DNA of 64,000 bases, from contig NYMS01000010.1 in the NCBI GenBank assembly GCA_002529455.1, forward strand, positions 1 to 64,000, given 5' to 3'. The notes beneath the pieces are model-generated. The model did no database searches. It saw only the letters and a program-made list of their open reading frames with translations, and had not been told where the DNA came from. Both the position numbers and the translations under genes were made by a program. Origin of the DNA: Glycomyces fuscus (GTDB lineage: Bacteria; Actinomycetota; Actinomycetes; Streptosporangiales; Streptosporangiaceae). The stretch's first letter is position 1; the number at the start of each line of letters is the position of its first letter. Positions 33,001-46,218 of this stretch are shown in pieces.

Positions 33001-36000
33001 GCCGCCCTGGCCGAGGAGGCCGCCGCGCACGCCCGGACCCTGCTGCCGCCCGCCATGCTCCCCGACCCCGTGCTGGCGCTGGACGCGATCCCCCTCACCC
33101 CCAACGGCAAACCCGACCGGGCCGCCGTCGCCCGCCTCCTGCGCGAGCACCTGTCCGGGGCCCCGCGCACCGGCGAGCCACCCGCGTGCGAGACCGAGAA
33201 CCGCGTCGCCCGCGTCTGGGCCGACCTGCTGGGATCGGGCCCGGTCAGCCGGACCGACTCCTTCTTCGCGCTCGGCGGCGACTCGCTGCTGGCCACCCGC
33301 GTGGTGGCCGCCCTGCGCGCGCTCGGCCACGCCGACGCGGGCGTCTCGGACCTGTTCGCCCACCCCGTCCTGGCCGACTTCGCCGCCCGCCTCCCGGCCC
33401 GGGGCGAGGCCGTCGGCGACCAGCGGATCGTCCCCGACCCCGACGCGCGCCACGAGCCCTTCCCGCCCACCGGCGTCCAGCGCGCCTACCTCACCGGGCG
33501 CAGCCCCGACTTCGCCCTCGGCGGCGTCGGCACCTACCACTACACCGAGTTCGACGGCGCCGGCGTGGACCTGCGCCGCCTGGAGCACGCCCTGGACCGG
33601 CTCGTCACCCGGCACGACATGCTCCGGGCCGTCTTCGACGCCGACGGCGACCAGCGGGTCCTGCCCGCCGTGCCGCCCGTGCGCGTGCCCGTGACCGAGG
33701 CCGACCCCGACGACCCCGACACCGCGCTCGCCGAGCTGCGCGAGGCCATGTCCCACCAGGTCCTGGACCCCGCCCGCTGGCCCCTGTTCGACGTGCGGGC
33801 CGTGCGCTACACCCGCGACGGCGCCGAACGCGTCCGCCTCGGCGTGGGCCTGGACTACCTGGTCCTGGACGCGCTCAGCATCATGACCCTCTACACCGAG
33901 CTGGACCGCCTCTACCGCGAGCCCGACGCCGTCCTGGAGCCCGTCGGGGTGACCTTCCGCGACTACCTCACCCAGGTGCGGACCGACCCCGAGCGCGAGC
34001 GGCGCGACCGCGCGTACTGGCGCGAGCGCGTCGCGGACCTGCCCGCCGCCCCCGCCCTGCCGCTGCGCACCGACCCCGCCGACCTCGACCGGCCCCGGTT
34101 CACCCGCCGGGCCGACCGGCTCGCCCCCGAGGAGTGGGACGCCCTCACCGCCCTGGCCCGCACCGCGGGTGTCACCCCCTCCACCCTGCTGCTGGCCTGC
34201 TACGGCGAGGTCCTCGGCAGGTGGAGCGGGCAGACCGAGCTCAGCCTCACCCTCACCCTGTTCAACCGCCACGACCTGCACCCCCACATCGGCCGCGTGC
34301 TCGGCGACTTCACCTCCCTGTCGCTGACCTCCTACCACCGCGCGCCCGGCCAGGACCCCGCCGGGGCGGCCCGCGACCTCCAGCGGCGCCTGGGCCGGGA
34401 CCTGGACCACCGGGAGGTGCCCCCCGAGGAGGTGCTGCGCGAGCTGGCGCGGCGCACCGGCACCGCCCAGCCCGGGATCCCCGTGGTGTTCACCAGCTCC
34501 CTGGGCGTGGGGGAGGGGGTGTCCCTGGACCTGTCCCCGGACTTCCCGCAGCGGGTGTGGGGCCTGTCCCAGTCGCCCCAGGTCTATCTGGACAACCAGG
34601 TGATGGAGAGCCGCGGCGGACTGGAGGTGTACTGGGACGCGGTGGAGGACCTGTTCCGCCCCGGGGTCCTGGACGCGATGTTCGCGGCCTACCTGGACCT
34701 GCTGCGCGCGCTCGTCCGCGACGGAGAACAGGGGTGGGAGCGGGCCTGCGCGGGGATGCTGCCCGCCGACCAGCGCGCGGTGCGCGCCTCCGTCAACGCC
34801 CCCTCCGGCACCACACCGCGCGGCCTGCTGCACGACGCCTTCTTCGACGGCGCGGCCGGACGCGCCGACACCCCCGCCCTGGTCGCGGACCGGGCCGTGC
34901 TCACGCACGGCGAGCTCGCGGACCGGTCCCTGCGCGTGGCCGCCGGGCTGGTCGAACGCGGCGTGCGGCCCGGCGACGCGGTCGCGGTGTGCCTGCCCAA
35001 GGGGCCCGACCAGGTCTGCGCGGTCCTGGGCGCCCTCGCCGCCGGAGCCGTCTACGTGCCGGTGGGCGCGGGCCAGCCCCCGCTGCGGCGCGAGCGCATC
35101 CACCGCGCGGCCCGGACCGTGCTGGCGATCGGCGACGGTGCCGGAGCCCCCCGGTCCGCCGCGATGGCCGAACTCCTCCAGGCCCCGCCCCTGGACGCAC
35201 CCGTACCGCGCGACCCCGGCGAGGCCGCCTACACCATCTTCACCTCCGGCTCCACCGGGGAGCCCAAGGGCGTGGAGGTCTCCCACGCCGCCGCGCTCAC
35301 CACCGTGGCCGAGGTCAGCGACCGCTACCGGGTCGGCCCCGGCGACCGGGTCCTGGCCCTGTCCGCGCTCGACTTCGACCTGTCGGTCTACGACGTGTTC
35401 GGCCTGCTCGGCGCGGGCGGCGCGCTCGTCCTGCCCGAGGAGGACGAGCGCCGCGACGCCGAGCGCTGGCGCGCGCTGTGCGCCGAGCACGGCGTCACCG
35501 TCTGGAACACCGTCCCCGCGCTGCTCGACATGCTGCTCCTGGCCTCCCAGGACAAGGGGTTCCCGCCCTCCCTGCGCCTGGCCCTGGTCTCGGGGGACTG
35601 GGTCGGCGGCGACCTGGCGCCGCGCCTGCGCGAGGCCGGCGGAGCCCGCGTCCACCTGGTGGCCCTGGGCGGAGCCACCGAGGCGGCCATCTGGTCCAAC
35701 GCCTTCGACGGGGGCCACGTCCCTCCGGGGTGGTCCTCGGTCCCCTACGGAACGCCGCTGCGCGACCAGCGCTACCGGGTGGTGGACCCCCACGGGCTCG
35801 ACTGCCCGGACTGGGTGGCGGGCGAGCTGTGGATCGGCGGCGCCGGGGTGGCCCTGGGCTACCGGGGCGACCCCGAGCGCACCGCCTCCCGGTTCGTCAC
35901 CGCCGGGGGAGAGCGCTGGTACCGCACCGGCGACCAGGGCCGCTACCGCCCCGGCGCGCTCCTGGAGTTCCTGGGCCGCGCCGACCGCCAGGTCAAGGTC

Positions 36001-36561
36001 GGCGGCCACCGGCTCGAACTCGGCGAGGTCGAGGCCGCCCTGGAGGAGTACCCCGGGGTGCGCCGGGCCGCGGCCCTGGCGGTGGGCGAGCGCACCTCCC
36101 GCAGGGTGGTCGCCTTCGTCACCGGGGACGGGGCCGGGATCGCGGACGGGGACCTTGCCCGCCACCTCGCCGCCCGCCTGCCCGCCCACGCCGTTCCCGG
36201 CAGCGTGCGGACGGTCGGGGAGATGCCCCTGACCGCCAACGGCAAGGTCGACCTCCGGGCGCTGGAGGAGCTGGCCGCCGCCGAGGCCGCCCAGGGCGGC
36301 GCGCCCCCCGCCGACGAGGTGGAGGAGCACATCGCCCGCGTCTGGGGCGAGCTGACCGGCGCCGCCGTCGACGACCGCGACGCGAACTTCTTCGCCCTGG
36401 GCGGCACCAGCCTGCTGGCCATCCGCATGATCACCGTCCTGCGCCGCGAACTCCGCGAGGAGCTGTCCACCCGTGCCTTCCTGGCCGCGCCCACCCTCGC
36501 GGCGCTCGCCGACCAGGTCCGCGCGACCCGGACCGACGACCTCCAGGCCGGGGTGATCTGA
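30010..36561 (+). CDS. NRPS 1: ArCP-Cy-A-PCP-Cy-A-PCP
   Basis: This 2183-residue synthetase starts the metallophore. Domains: aryl carrier (about 10-75, phosphopantetheine Ser38 in GLDSLGL), cyclisation domain Cy1 (95-520; D-MIVA-D-ALS in place of HHxxxDG), A1 (555-1035), PCP1 (GGDSLL near 1092), Cy2 (1150-1575; D-YLVL-D-ALS), A2 (1605-2060) and PCP2 (GGTSLL near 2134). By eye the A2 code is DLYNLSLIW, an exact cysteine code. A1 reads DMFNLGLIH, closest to threonine codes. Two heterocycles are expected: a (methyl)oxazoline on DHB, then a thiazoline. The GTG at 30010 follows GAGGGG; an in-frame GTG at 29977 is possible. It is controlled by the adjacent Zur box. Confidence 0.93.
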   Translation: MSDHAGAGAGAVREQVAEVLGTHGFADTDDLFEHGLDSLGLIRLVGAWREGGFDVTFEDLSANPTAAAWSALLRESAATDRPAPAEPGRPVAEGEPFPMATMQHAYWIGRRDGQPLGGVAAHFYTEFDGRGVDPERLTAALRTVVERHPMLRVRFDDDGHQRVLPASGAPAVTVHDLAALAPEEADRVLEGVRDSSTHRRMDVAAGQVLDVALSLLPGGATRLHVDLDMIVADALSLRVLLEDLRTAYRGEGLPPLEYGFARYLAERASRDPGPRERARSWWHERLREIPPPPELPVLPGAALPAEAGTDATRSTRLHHRLAPERARLFERRARAAGVTPAAALAAAFAEVLGAWSAAPRFSLNLPLFDRAPLHPDVGRVVGDFSSSVLLGVDTTEPAPFAERARQVQTDLHQAVDHGAYGGVEVLRDLARLDGGNPVLAPVVYTSAIGLGPLFTGPVQECFGRPSWIISQGPQVLLDAQVTELDGGLLLNWDLRERAFAPGTMEAAFACYRALVEELTDDPAAWNRPFRPEPSTDQARARAAHTPDAAPPGPRLLHGRFLDHARTAPGDTALVLPGGGSLTYGELADRALRVAAAVAGAVPAGATVALDLPRGADQAAAALGVLAAGCAYLPLGRDQPAARRARVLAEGAPDLLISDAPAPDAPAGLPVLTPGQARQSPPGTPREVGPDALAYVLFTSGSTGTPKGVEVEHRAAAHTIDVLNAVLDTGTGDRTLALADHDFDMSVFDLFAPLSAGGAAVLADSETRRDAEHWVRAAAHASVTVLNCVPTLLDMLLSAVESGMAPMPPLRAVLLGGDRIAPGLRERLRALAPGCRFLALGGMTEAAIHSTLLEVDRADPAWSCVPWGRPLPGVRCRVVDAQGRDRPDLVAGELWMGGAGLARGYRGAPGATADRFVTSGGRRWYRTGDLARYAPDGTLEFLGRADHQVKVNGVRVETGEVEAALAAHPEVSLAVAVALTEPAPRLAAAVAPRGAGRTAALAEEAAAHARTLLPPAMLPDPVLALDAIPLTPNGKPDRAAVARLLREHLSGAPRTGEPPACETENRVARVWADLLGSGPVSRTDSFFALGGDSLLATRVVAALRALGHADAGVSDLFAHPVLADFAARLPARGEAVGDQRIVPDPDARHEPFPPTGVQRAYLTGRSPDFALGGVGTYHYTEFDGAGVDLRRLEHALDRLVTRHDMLRAVFDADGDQRVLPAVPPVRVPVTEADPDDPDTALAELREAMSHQVLDPARWPLFDVRAVRYTRDGAERVRLGVGLDYLVLDALSIMTLYTELDRLYREPDAVLEPVGVTFRDYLTQVRTDPERERRDRAYWRERVADLPAAPALPLRTDPADLDRPRFTRRADRLAPEEWDALTALARTAGVTPSTLLLACYGEVLGRWSGQTELSLTLTLFNRHDLHPHIGRVLGDFTSLSLTSYHRAPGQDPAGAARDLQRRLGRDLDHREVPPEEVLRELARRTGTAQPGIPVVFTSSLGVGEGVSLDLSPDFPQRVWGLSQSPQVYLDNQVMESRGGLEVYWDAVEDLFRPGVLDAMFAAYLDLLRALVRDGEQGWERACAGMLPADQRAVRASVNAPSGTTPRGLLHDAFFDGAAGRADTPALVADRAVLTHGELADRSLRVAAGLVERGVRPGDAVAVCLPKGPDQVCAVLGALAAGAVYVPVGAGQPPLRRERIHRAARTVLAIGDGAGAPRSAAMAELLQAPPLDAPVPRDPGEAAYTIFTSGSTGEPKGVEVSHAAALTTVAEVSDRYRVGPGDRVLALSALDFDLSVYDVFGLLGAGGALVLPEEDERRDAERWRALCAEHGVTVWNTVPALLDMLLLASQDKGFPPSLRLALVSGDWVGGDLAPRLREAGGARVHLVALGGATEAAIWSNAFDGGHVPPGWSSVPYGTPLRDQRYRVVDPHGLDCPDWVAGELWIGGAGVALGYRGDPERTASRFVTAGGERWYRTGDQGRYRPGALLEFLGRADRQVKVGGHRLELGEVEAALEEYPGVRRAAALAVGERTSRRVVAFVTGDGAGIADGDLARHLAARLPAHAVPGSVRTVGEMPLTANGKVDLRALEELAAAEAAQGGAPPADEVEEHIARVWGELTGAAVDDRDANFFALGGTSLLAIRMITVLRRELREELSTRAFLAAPTLAALADQVRATRTDDLQAGVI

Positions 36562-36563
36562 CC

Positions 36564-36601
36564 GTCGGACCACCCGTGGCGGCCGCCACGGGCGGTCCGA
36601 C
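36564..36601 (+). terminator. Long hairpin between the two NRPS genes
   Basis: GTCGGACC/GGTCCGAC arms enclose a perfect 10-bp inner inverted repeat (36573-36582 with 36583-36592), with one mismatched pair between. It begins three bases after the NRPS 1 stop. It may be an attenuator or partial terminator, or it may stabilise the 3' end of the first message. The remaining gap to 36821 is C-rich and holds no gene. Confidence 0.55.
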
Positions 36602-36821
36602 CACCCCCGGTTCCCGCGCGCCCCGCGCCCCGCGCACCGCCCCCGCACGACCCGCGGCCCGGGCGCGCCACGTGCCCCGGGCACCGCTTCCCCGCCGTCC
36701 ACCCTCCGGATCCCGCCCGCTCCCCACCACCCCCACCCCCGCATAACCGTCCCCCGCGCCATCCCCACCGCCCCCAGCCGGGTCCGCCCCGCGCGGACCG
36801 ACCCGACGAGGAGAGCCCACC

Positions 36822-42322
<5,501 letters not shown>

Positions 42323-42326
<4 letters not shown>

Positions 42327-43456
42327 GCGGCGCGACCGACCGCCCGGTGGGCGTGGTGGGCGCCTCCGGGGCCGTGGGCCGGGCCGCCGCCCGCCGCCTG
42401 CGCGCCCTGGGCCACACCCGCCTGCTGCTCGGGGGGCGCCGCACCGCGCCCCTGGAGGAGCTCGCCGCCGAACTGGGCCCCGGCGCCGCCGTCCGGGCGG
42501 TGGACGCCGACTCCCCGGAGTCGCTGCGGGCCTTCTGCTCCGGTCCGGGCGTGGTGCTCAACTGCGCCGGGCCCTCCTACCGCATCGCCGACGCGGTGGC
42601 GGTGGCGGCCCTGGCCGCCGGAGCCGACTACGTGGACGTGACGGGCGACGGGCCCGCGCACGACCGCCTGAGCCGCACCCCCGCCGTACGGGACTCCGCG
42701 ATCGTCCTGTCGGCGGGGGTGCTCCCCGGCCTGTCCGCGCTGCTGCCGCGCTGGTTCGCCGCCAGGCACGGCCTGGAGCGGATGAGCGCCCACGCGGGCG
42801 GACTGGAGAGGTGCACCGGGGCCGCCGCGGGCGACCTGCTGCTCTCCCTGCCCGGCGCGGAGGACCCGGCCGCCGTCTTCGGACGGCCCCTGGCCGCCTG
42901 GCGGGACGGCCGGGTCGTGGAGCGGGCGCTGCGTGCCGCCGACGGCGTCCGGGCGCCCGGGTTCCCGGGCACCGCGTTCGTCCAGCCCTTCCTCACCGAG
43001 GAGGCCCGCCGCCTGGCCGCCGACCTGGGCCTGCGCGGGGCGGAGTGGTACAACGTCCACCCCGGCGAGCGCGTGCGCGCCGTGCTGACCTCGGTCGCGG
43101 GGCGGCCGGTCCGCGACCTGGACGCGGCGGCGGACCGCCTGCGGCGCGCGGCCGAGGTGGACCTGGCCGGGCGCACGCCCTACTACCAGCTCGTGTACGC
43201 GCTCACCGAGCCCTCCGGGCGGCGCAGCGTGATGACCGCCCGCTTCCCCGACAGCTACCGCATGACCGGCCGCGTGGGCGCGCAGGCCGCCGACGCGGTG
43301 GCGCGCGGGCGCGTGCCCCGGGGCCTGCACCACGCCGCCGACGTCCTCGACCCCGAGGGCACGGTCGCCGCCCTGTTCGACGACCCCTCGGCCGGGACCC
43401 TGCGGGTGGAGGAGGCCGCGTCCGAGGACGCCGGGGTCGAGGAGGGCGCCCTGTGA
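42323..43456 (+). CDS. Saccharopine-dehydrogenase-like NAD(P)-binding protein
   Basis: This 377-residue protein has an N-terminal Rossmann domain (VGVVGASGAVGRAAARRLRALGHTRLLLGGR, residues 9-39) and a saccharopine dehydrogenase/trans-acting enoyl reductase-like body (VLNCAGPSYRIADAVAVAALAAGADYVDVTGD; later ERVRAVLTSVAG). Its role is not established. In this context it may reduce or tailor the peptide or supply a precursor. The GTG start overlaps the NRPS stop (GTGA), so the genes are translationally coupled. This is the first of a chain of such 4-base overlaps. Confidence 0.8.
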
Positions 43457-44589
43457 GCCCGCGACCCCTGCGCGTGCTGCTCTGCGGCACCGGCTTCGGC
43501 CGCTTCTACGCCGACGCCCTGGCCCGCATGCCCGACACCTTCGAACTCGCCGGGATCCTCGCCCGCGGCGGGGAGTTCTCCCGCCGCTACGCCGCCGGGG
43601 CCGGGGTACCCCTGTACACCGGCGTCGACCAGGTGCCCGACAGCGTCGACGCGGCCTGCGTGGTCGTGGGCGCGGCGGTCTCCGGCGGGCCCGGGGGCGA
43701 ACTGGCGCGCGCCCTGCTGGCCAGGGGCGTGCACGTCCTCCAGGAGCACCCCGTCCACGAGGGCGAGCTCGCCGGGGCCCTGCGCGCCGCCCGCGCCGGG
43801 GGAGCGGTCTACCACCTCAACCCCTTCTACCGGCACGTGGCGCCGATCCGCCGCTTCCTGGAGGCGGCCCGCGCCCTGCGCGAGCGCGGCCCGGTGCTGT
43901 TCGCCGACGCCACCTCCGCCGTCCAGGTCCTGTACCCGCTCCTGGACGTGCTCGCGCGCGCACTGGGCGGGCTGCGCCCCTGGGCGCTGACCGACCCGCT
44001 CGCCGCCGACCCCGGGGCCGCCTCCCTGGCCGCGCGCCCCCAGCCCTACCGGGTGCTCCAGGGCGCCGTCGCGGGCGTCCCCCTCACCCTGAGGGTGCAG
44101 AACCAGATGGACCCCTCCGACGGCGACAACCACGCCCTGCTCTGGCACCGGCTGGCCCTGGGCACCGAGCACGGGGTGCTCACCCTGGCCGACACCCACG
44201 GCCCCGTGCTCTGGCAGCCCCGGCTGTACGCGCCCCGCGACGCCCACGGGCGCCTGCGCTCCACCGGGCCCGGCACCGAACACCTGGCCCGGCCGGCCAC
44301 CACCGCCCTGGAGGGCACCGCCGCGCCCTCCTACCGGGAGGTCTTCGACCGCCTGTGGCCCGAGGCGCTCACCCGGGCCCTGGCCGACTTCGCCGCCGAC
44401 GTGCGCGCCGGGGCCGACCCGCTGGTGCGGGGGCAGTTCGACCTCGGCGTGTGCCGGATGTGGCACGAGACCACCGACCGCCTGGGACGGCCGGAGGTCA
44501 TCCGCCCCGGACCGCCCACCGGGCACCTGGACGCGGCCGACCTGGAACCGGCTCCGCGGAGCGGGGACGCCCGCGGGGTGGCGCCGTGA
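43453..44589 (+). CDS. Thiazolinyl imine reductase (PchG/Irp3-like)
   Basis: This 378-residue Gfo/Idh/MocA-fold enzyme belongs to the group that reduces a carrier-bound thiazoline to thiazolidine with NADPH in pyochelin (PchG) and yersiniabactin (Irp3/YbtU) synthesis. Key features: RVLLCGTGFGRFYADALARMP at the Rossmann start, VLQEHPVHEGEL where typical family members have EKP, and HLNPFYRHVAPIRRFLEAARAL, a signature of the siderophore reductases. It should act on the ring made by NRPS 2, before N-methylation. Its GTG overlaps the previous stop (GTGA). Confidence 0.88.
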   Translation: MSPRPLRVLLCGTGFGRFYADALARMPDTFELAGILARGGEFSRRYAAGAGVPLYTGVDQVPDSVDAACVVVGAAVSGGPGGELARALLARGVHVLQEHPVHEGELAGALRAARAGGAVYHLNPFYRHVAPIRRFLEAARALRERGPVLFADATSAVQVLYPLLDVLARALGGLRPWALTDPLAADPGAASLAARPQPYRVLQGAVAGVPLTLRVQNQMDPSDGDNHALLWHRLALGTEHGVLTLADTHGPVLWQPRLYAPRDAHGRLRSTGPGTEHLARPATTALEGTAAPSYREVFDRLWPEALTRALADFAADVRAGADPLVRGQFDLGVCRMWHETTDRLGRPEVIRPGPPTGHLDAADLEPAPRSGDARGVAP

Positions 44590-44675
44590 CGCCCCCGACC
44601 GAGCCCTCCGGGCGCCCCCCGGCCCCGCCGACGACCAGCAACGCGATCCCGAGAGAAAGGCCGACGACCCCATGA
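44586..44675 (+). CDS. Possible 29-residue coupling ORF
   Basis: A GTG at 44586 overlaps the reductase stop by four bases, and its TGA overlaps the ATG of the thioesterase gene by four bases (ATGA). The product would be a Pro/Thr-rich 29-mer (VTPPTEPSGRPP...), with no homology I can recognise. It may let ribosomes pass from the reductase to the thioesterase without a break. It may also be chance, since such frames are common at this GC content. Confidence 0.3.
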   Translation: MTPPTEPSGRPPAPPTTSNAIPRERPTTP

Positions 44676-45457
44676 CCCCCGCTCCCGCGCGCTCCTGGCT
44701 GCGCCGCTTCCGCCCCCGCCCCGGGGCCCGGACGCGCCTGGTGTGCCTGCCCCACGCGGGCGGCGGCGCCAACGCCTACCGGTCCTGGGCCGCGCTCCTG
44801 CCGCCCGGCGTCGACCTGGTGTGCGTGCAGTACCCCGGCCGCGAGGACCGCCTCGGCGAGCCCCTCGTGGACGACATGGCCACCGTGGTCGGGGCCGTCG
44901 CCGAGGAGCTCGCGCCCCTGCTCGACCGGCCCTACGCCCTGTTCGGCCACAGCATGGGCTCGGCCGTGGCCTACGAACTGGCCCGGACCCTGCGGGCGGC
45001 GGGCCTGTCCGAGCCGGACCGCCTGTTCGCCTCCGGGCGCCGGGCCCCGGCCGACGCCCCGCCCGGCCGCGTCCACCTCGCCGACGACGACGCGATCGCC
45101 TCCGAGCTGGTCCGCCTGGGCGGGACCCGGCGCGAGGTCCTGGACGAGCCCGGTCTGCGCGAGGCGGTGCTGGGCTACGTCCGCAACGACTACCGGCTCG
45201 TCGAGCGCTACACGCCCTTCCCCGGACCGCCGCTGAGCTGCCCGGTCAGCGTGTTCCTGGGCGACGCCGACCCCGAGGTGGACGCGGACCTGGCCCGGCG
45301 CTGGTCGGCCACCACCAGCGGACGCGTGGACGTGCGCGTGTTCGCGGGCGACCACTTCTACCTCGGGCCGGAGCGCGAGGCCGTCGTGTCCGAGCTCCTG
45401 CGCCGCCTGGACCCGGCGCTGGCCGCCGCCCCCGGACCCTGGCCGAGCACCCCCTGA
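44672..45457 (+). CDS. Type II thioesterase
   Basis: This 261-residue editing thioesterase (PchC, YbtT, GrsT type) removes wrong or stalled groups from carrier domains. Features: LVCLPHAGGGANAYRSWAALLP (residues 23-44), YPGREDRLGEP, the nucleophile motif GHSMGS (Ser about 92), LGDADPEVD for the acid, and AGDHFYLGPE for the catalytic His. The length and motif order are normal for the RifR family. A weak GAAAGG lies upstream of the ATG, and a possible mini-ORF overlaps the start. It lies within the tightly coupled biosynthetic operon. Confidence 0.92.
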   Translation: MTPAPARSWLRRFRPRPGARTRLVCLPHAGGGANAYRSWAALLPPGVDLVCVQYPGREDRLGEPLVDDMATVVGAVAEELAPLLDRPYALFGHSMGSAVAYELARTLRAAGLSEPDRLFASGRRAPADAPPGRVHLADDDAIASELVRLGGTRREVLDEPGLREAVLGYVRNDYRLVERYTPFPGPPLSCPVSVFLGDADPEVDADLARRWSATTSGRVDVRVFAGDHFYLGPEREAVVSELLRRLDPALAAAPGPWPSTP

Positions 45458-46218
45458 CCACGCCGCAGACCCTGGAGGACACCATCCCCGCCATCGACTA
45501 CTACTCCCCGGCGGCCGAGTTCTTCGACCTCGTCGGACACCGGCACATGGTCACCAGCACGCCCGCGCTGCGGGCCGCGCTGGCCGGACTGGACACCGGC
45601 CACGGACCCGTCGTCGACATCGGCGCGGGCACCGGCCTGGTGACCGCCGCCATCGCCGAGATCCTGCCCTCGGCCAGGATCCACTCGGCCGAGCCCTCGC
45701 CGAACATGCGCGCGATCCTCACCAGCCGCGTCTTCTCCGACCCCGACCTGCGCCGCCGCGTCACCGTGCTGCCCGAGCCCGCCCAGGACCTGCCGCTGCC
45801 GGACTCGATCTCGGCCGCGGTGGTCTTCGGCGTGGCCGGGCACATCCCCCGCGCCGAACGCCTGACCCTGTGGCGGCGCCTGGCCGACCGGCTCCCCCCG
45901 GGCGGCCCCGTGGTCGTGGAGCTGATGGGGGTGGACGCCCCCCGCACCATCCCGTCCGTGCGCATGTGCCGGGAGACCGTGGGCGAGCAGGCCTACGAGT
46001 GGTGGATCTCCGGCGAGCCCGCCGGGCCCGGGACCATGCGCTGGCGCACCCAGTGGCGCGTCCTCCGCGGCGGCGACCTGGTCCGCACCGTCGACGACGA
46101 GTACGACTGGGAGACCTTCGGGGTCGAGCGGCTCGCCGAGGAGTCCGGCCTGTCCGTGCGGCGCCTGCCCCGGACCGGCCGCGAGGCCACCCCCGAGATC
46201 GGGGTGCTGGTCAAGTGA
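45454..46218 (+). CDS. SAM-dependent methyltransferase
   Basis: This class I methyltransferase of about 254 residues has VVDIGAGTGLVTAAIAEILPSARIHSAEPSPNMRAIL (motif I and post-I), VVFGVAGHIPRAERL and PPGGPVVVELMG. The start is unusual. No ATG, GTG or TTG fits before the conserved N-terminal YYSPAAEFFDLVGH, and the best candidate is CTG at 45454, overlapping the thioesterase stop (CTGA) like the other genes of the operon. ATG at 45547 would remove that region. It may modify the catechol or a backbone heteroatom in addition to the methyltransferase domain inside NRPS 2. Confidence 0.8.
   Translation: MTTPQTLEDTIPAIDYYSPAAEFFDLVGHRHMVTSTPALRAALAGLDTGHGPVVDIGAGTGLVTAAIAEILPSARIHSAEPSPNMRAILTSRVFSDPDLRRRVTVLPEPAQDLPLPDSISAAVVFGVAGHIPRAERLTLWRRLADRLPPGGPVVVELMGVDAPRTIPSVRMCRETVGEQAYEWWISGEPAGPGTMRWRTQWRVLRGGDLVRTVDDEYDWETFGVERLAEESGLSVRRLPRTGREATPEIGVLVK

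Noticed and set aside
30013..36768. A 2251-codon open frame on the minus strand across NRPS 1
   Set aside because: It is antisense to a clear NRPS, has Gly/Arg/Gln-rich low-complexity sequence and no domain. It arises from third-position GC bias.
43203..44772. Minus-strand frames opposite the reductase and thioesterase
   Set aside because: They are antisense shadows with low-complexity composition. The plus-strand genes have clear motifs and coupled starts.
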